From: Devosia equisanguinis | GTDB taxonomy: Bacteria; Pseudomonadota; Alphaproteobacteria; Rhizobiales; Hyphomicrobiaceae | Length of the DNA stretch: 6,482 nt | Assembly: GCA_945901835.1 (NCBI GenBank) | Contig: CAMDMH010000185.1 | Span: 1 to 6,482 of the forward strand | Reading direction: 5' to 3' | Part shown: positions 5,461-6,482 of the stretch, piece after piece | How the letters are laid out: the number at the start of each line of letters is the position of its first letter | How positions within the stretch are numbered: position 1 is the first letter of the stretch | Position numbers and translations under genes: made by a program | The notes under the pieces: generated by a model | Told to the model about the DNA's origin: nothing | The model's input: only the letters and a program-made list of their open reading frames with translations | Database searches by the model: none

Positions 5461-5589
5461 GCGCGTGCCGTGCTGCTGCCGTGGGCCGGGACACGCCGCT
5501 TGTCGGATTGGATGACGCGGTCAGTCAGCGTGAAGATCCGTAGGAGCTATCCAGAACAACGTGTCGCCGGGACTCATTATGCAGCTCTG

Positions 5590-5627
5590 AGAGTCGGCCA
5601 GATCAATGCTCGTCGGCCAGAGACTCT
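5590..5627. repeat. Inverted and direct repeat directly after the prmA stop, possible terminator hairpin
   Basis: AGAGTCGGCC (5590-5599) can pair with GGCC (5615-5618) plus GACTCT (5622-5627), leaving a three-base bulge, to form a stem right after the prmA stop codon. The same segment contains the 10-base direct repeat GTCGGCCAGA at 5593-5602 and 5612-5621, spaced 19 bp apart. No T-run follows on the minus strand, so termination is uncertain. The direct repeat at about two helical turns could alternatively be a regulator site upstream of the cluster. Confidence 0.35.
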
Positions 5628-6482
5628 TCACCGCTTGACCAGCGTCAGCGTCGACCAGCCGGCTATGCGATCATGGCGCAGAAGGGAGAAGCCGCGCGCC
5701 AGGTATGCACATAGGACTTCGCGCGCCTGTGGGTTGAGGAGGCCCGACAGCACCAGCGTGCCATGCGGCGAGACGCTGCGCGTGATCGCGGGCGCCAGCA
5801 TCACGAGCGGGCGGGCGAGGATGTTCGCGATCACCAGATCGTAGGTCGCGATCCCCGTGTCGATGCTGCGCGGCACGCCGTTGACCGTCAGCGTCTTGAT
5901 CGTCGTCACGCCGTTCGCACGCGCGTTGGTGGCCGCGACGCGAACCGCGATCGCGTCGATGTCGCTCGCCACGATGCGCGCGCGCGGCATCGTTCGGCGC
6001 GCGGCGATCGCCAGAACGCCGGTGCCGCAGCCCAGATCCAGCACGCGACGGAAGGGACGCTTGCCCGCCAAGCGATCGACCGCCATCAGGCAGCCGAGTG
6101 TCGTCGCATGATGGGCGGTGCCGAAGGCTTCGGCGGCATCGATGAGGATCGACCACGGGCCGCGGGCAACGCGATCGCGGTCGTGGCTGCCATGCACGGT
6201 GAAGCGGCCGGCGACGACCGGCGGCAAGGCTGCCTGCGACAGCGTCACCCAGTTCTCGTCGGGGACGGTTTCCAGGACGAGCCGCGGCCGATCCGTTGCG
6301 AGCAGGCCCGCGATGGCATCGGCGATGGCGTCGGCGTCGGGCGGCTCGATGTAATAGGCGTCGATGCGCCAGCCCTCGGGCGGCGCGCCGGTGTCGTCGC
6401 CGGGGACTTCGAAGATCGCGACGGCGTCGGCGGGTGGCTCCAGCAACTCGGCCATGGCAGCCGCAGTTTGCAGCGCATGTCC
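5628..6482 (-). CDS. prmA: Ribosomal protein L11 methyltransferase PrmA, N-terminus beyond the window
   Basis: PrmA is a cytoplasmic SAM-dependent methyltransferase that trimethylates residues of ribosomal protein L11. The frame is open to the right edge. An ATG at 6455 would give 275 residues, but it lacks a ribosome binding site, and the upstream codons (GHALQTAAA) continue plausible PrmA N-terminal sequence, so the true start is outside. Seen, numbered from that ATG: DENWV at 66-70; GRFTVHGSHD at 83-92, typical of alphaproteobacterial PrmA; AEAFGTAHHATT at 108-119; SAM-binding LDLGCGTG at 139-146; ASDIDAIAV at 163-171; ANILARPL at 210-217; and LSGLLNPQA at 236-244. Two departures are visible: the family's GTGHH reads GTAHH, and LDLGTGTG reads LDLGCGTG. 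The fold and catalytic NILA motif are intact. It ends 240 bp before the PuuE-like gene on the same strand and is a housekeeping gene unlikely to be functionally linked to it. Confidence 0.93.
   Translation of the reverse strand, partial: GHALQTAAAMAELLEPPADAVAIFEVPGDDTGAPPEGWRIDAYYIEPPDADAIADAIAGLLATDRPRLVLETVPDENWVTLSQAALPPVVAGRFTVHGSHDRDRVARGPWSILIDAAEAFGTAHHATTLGCLMAVDRLAGKRPFRRVLDLGCGTGVLAIAARRTMPRARIVASDIDAIAVRVAATNARANGVTTIKTLTVNGVPRSIDTGIATYDLVIANILARPLVMLAPAITRSVSPHGTLVLSGLLNPQAREVLCAYLARGFSLLRHDRIAGWSTLTLVKR

Noticed and set aside
5521..5577. An 18-codon minus-strand frame (MSPGDTLFWIAPTDLHAD) between prmA and the hydrolase
   Set aside because: It has no ribosome binding site and no recognisable leader-peptide features, and its length is within chance expectation.

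Overview
The window looks like chromosomal DNA of a GC-rich alphaproteobacterium, probably of the Hyphomicrobiales (Bradyrhizobium/Xanthobacteraceae-like). This rests on a TctC/Bug-type solute-binding protein, CoxL/CoxS-type molybdenum hydroxylase genes, a prmA gene of alphaproteobacterial style, and REP-like palindromes of the CGTAGGTTGGGT...ACCCAACCTACG type. The organism assignment is inference from gene style, not from a marker gene.

Layout, left to right. Positions 1-585 (+) hold the C-terminal part of a TctC-family substrate-binding protein. It converges on a minus-strand cluster across a short gap that holds a hairpin (594-620). The minus-strand cluster, read from its 5' end at the right, contains a PuuE-like polysaccharide-deacetylase-fold protein (5387-4512), a [2Fe-2S] subunit (4394-3912) and a molybdopterin-binding large subunit (3025-632). 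The right edge carries most of prmA (6482-5628, minus), the ribosomal protein L11 methyltransferase, whose N-terminus lies outside the window.

The cluster is unusual in its middle. Between the small and large subunits, where an FAD-subunit gene (coxM type) often sits, there is an 886-bp interval with no FAD gene. It holds an opposite-strand gene for a small secreted or anchored protein that is split by an in-frame TAA (3371-3832), plus an unassigned stretch. The interval is bounded by REP-like double-hairpin elements (3039-3131 and about 3850-3932), and a third copy (4421-4526) lies between the deacetylase and the 2Fe-2S gene. The REP sequence runs into the ends of two genes in the same phase, so both proteins contain an RRSG tail and take their stops from or beside the repeat.

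Functionally, the window suggests uptake of a small organic acid or related solute (TctC), oxidation by a two- or three-subunit molybdenum hydroxylase, and a hydrolytic step by a PuuE-like enzyme. That fits breakdown of a heterocyclic or cyclic-amide compound. The substrate is not determinable from the sequence. The large subunit lacks the form I CO dehydrogenase signature, so CO oxidation is unlikely.
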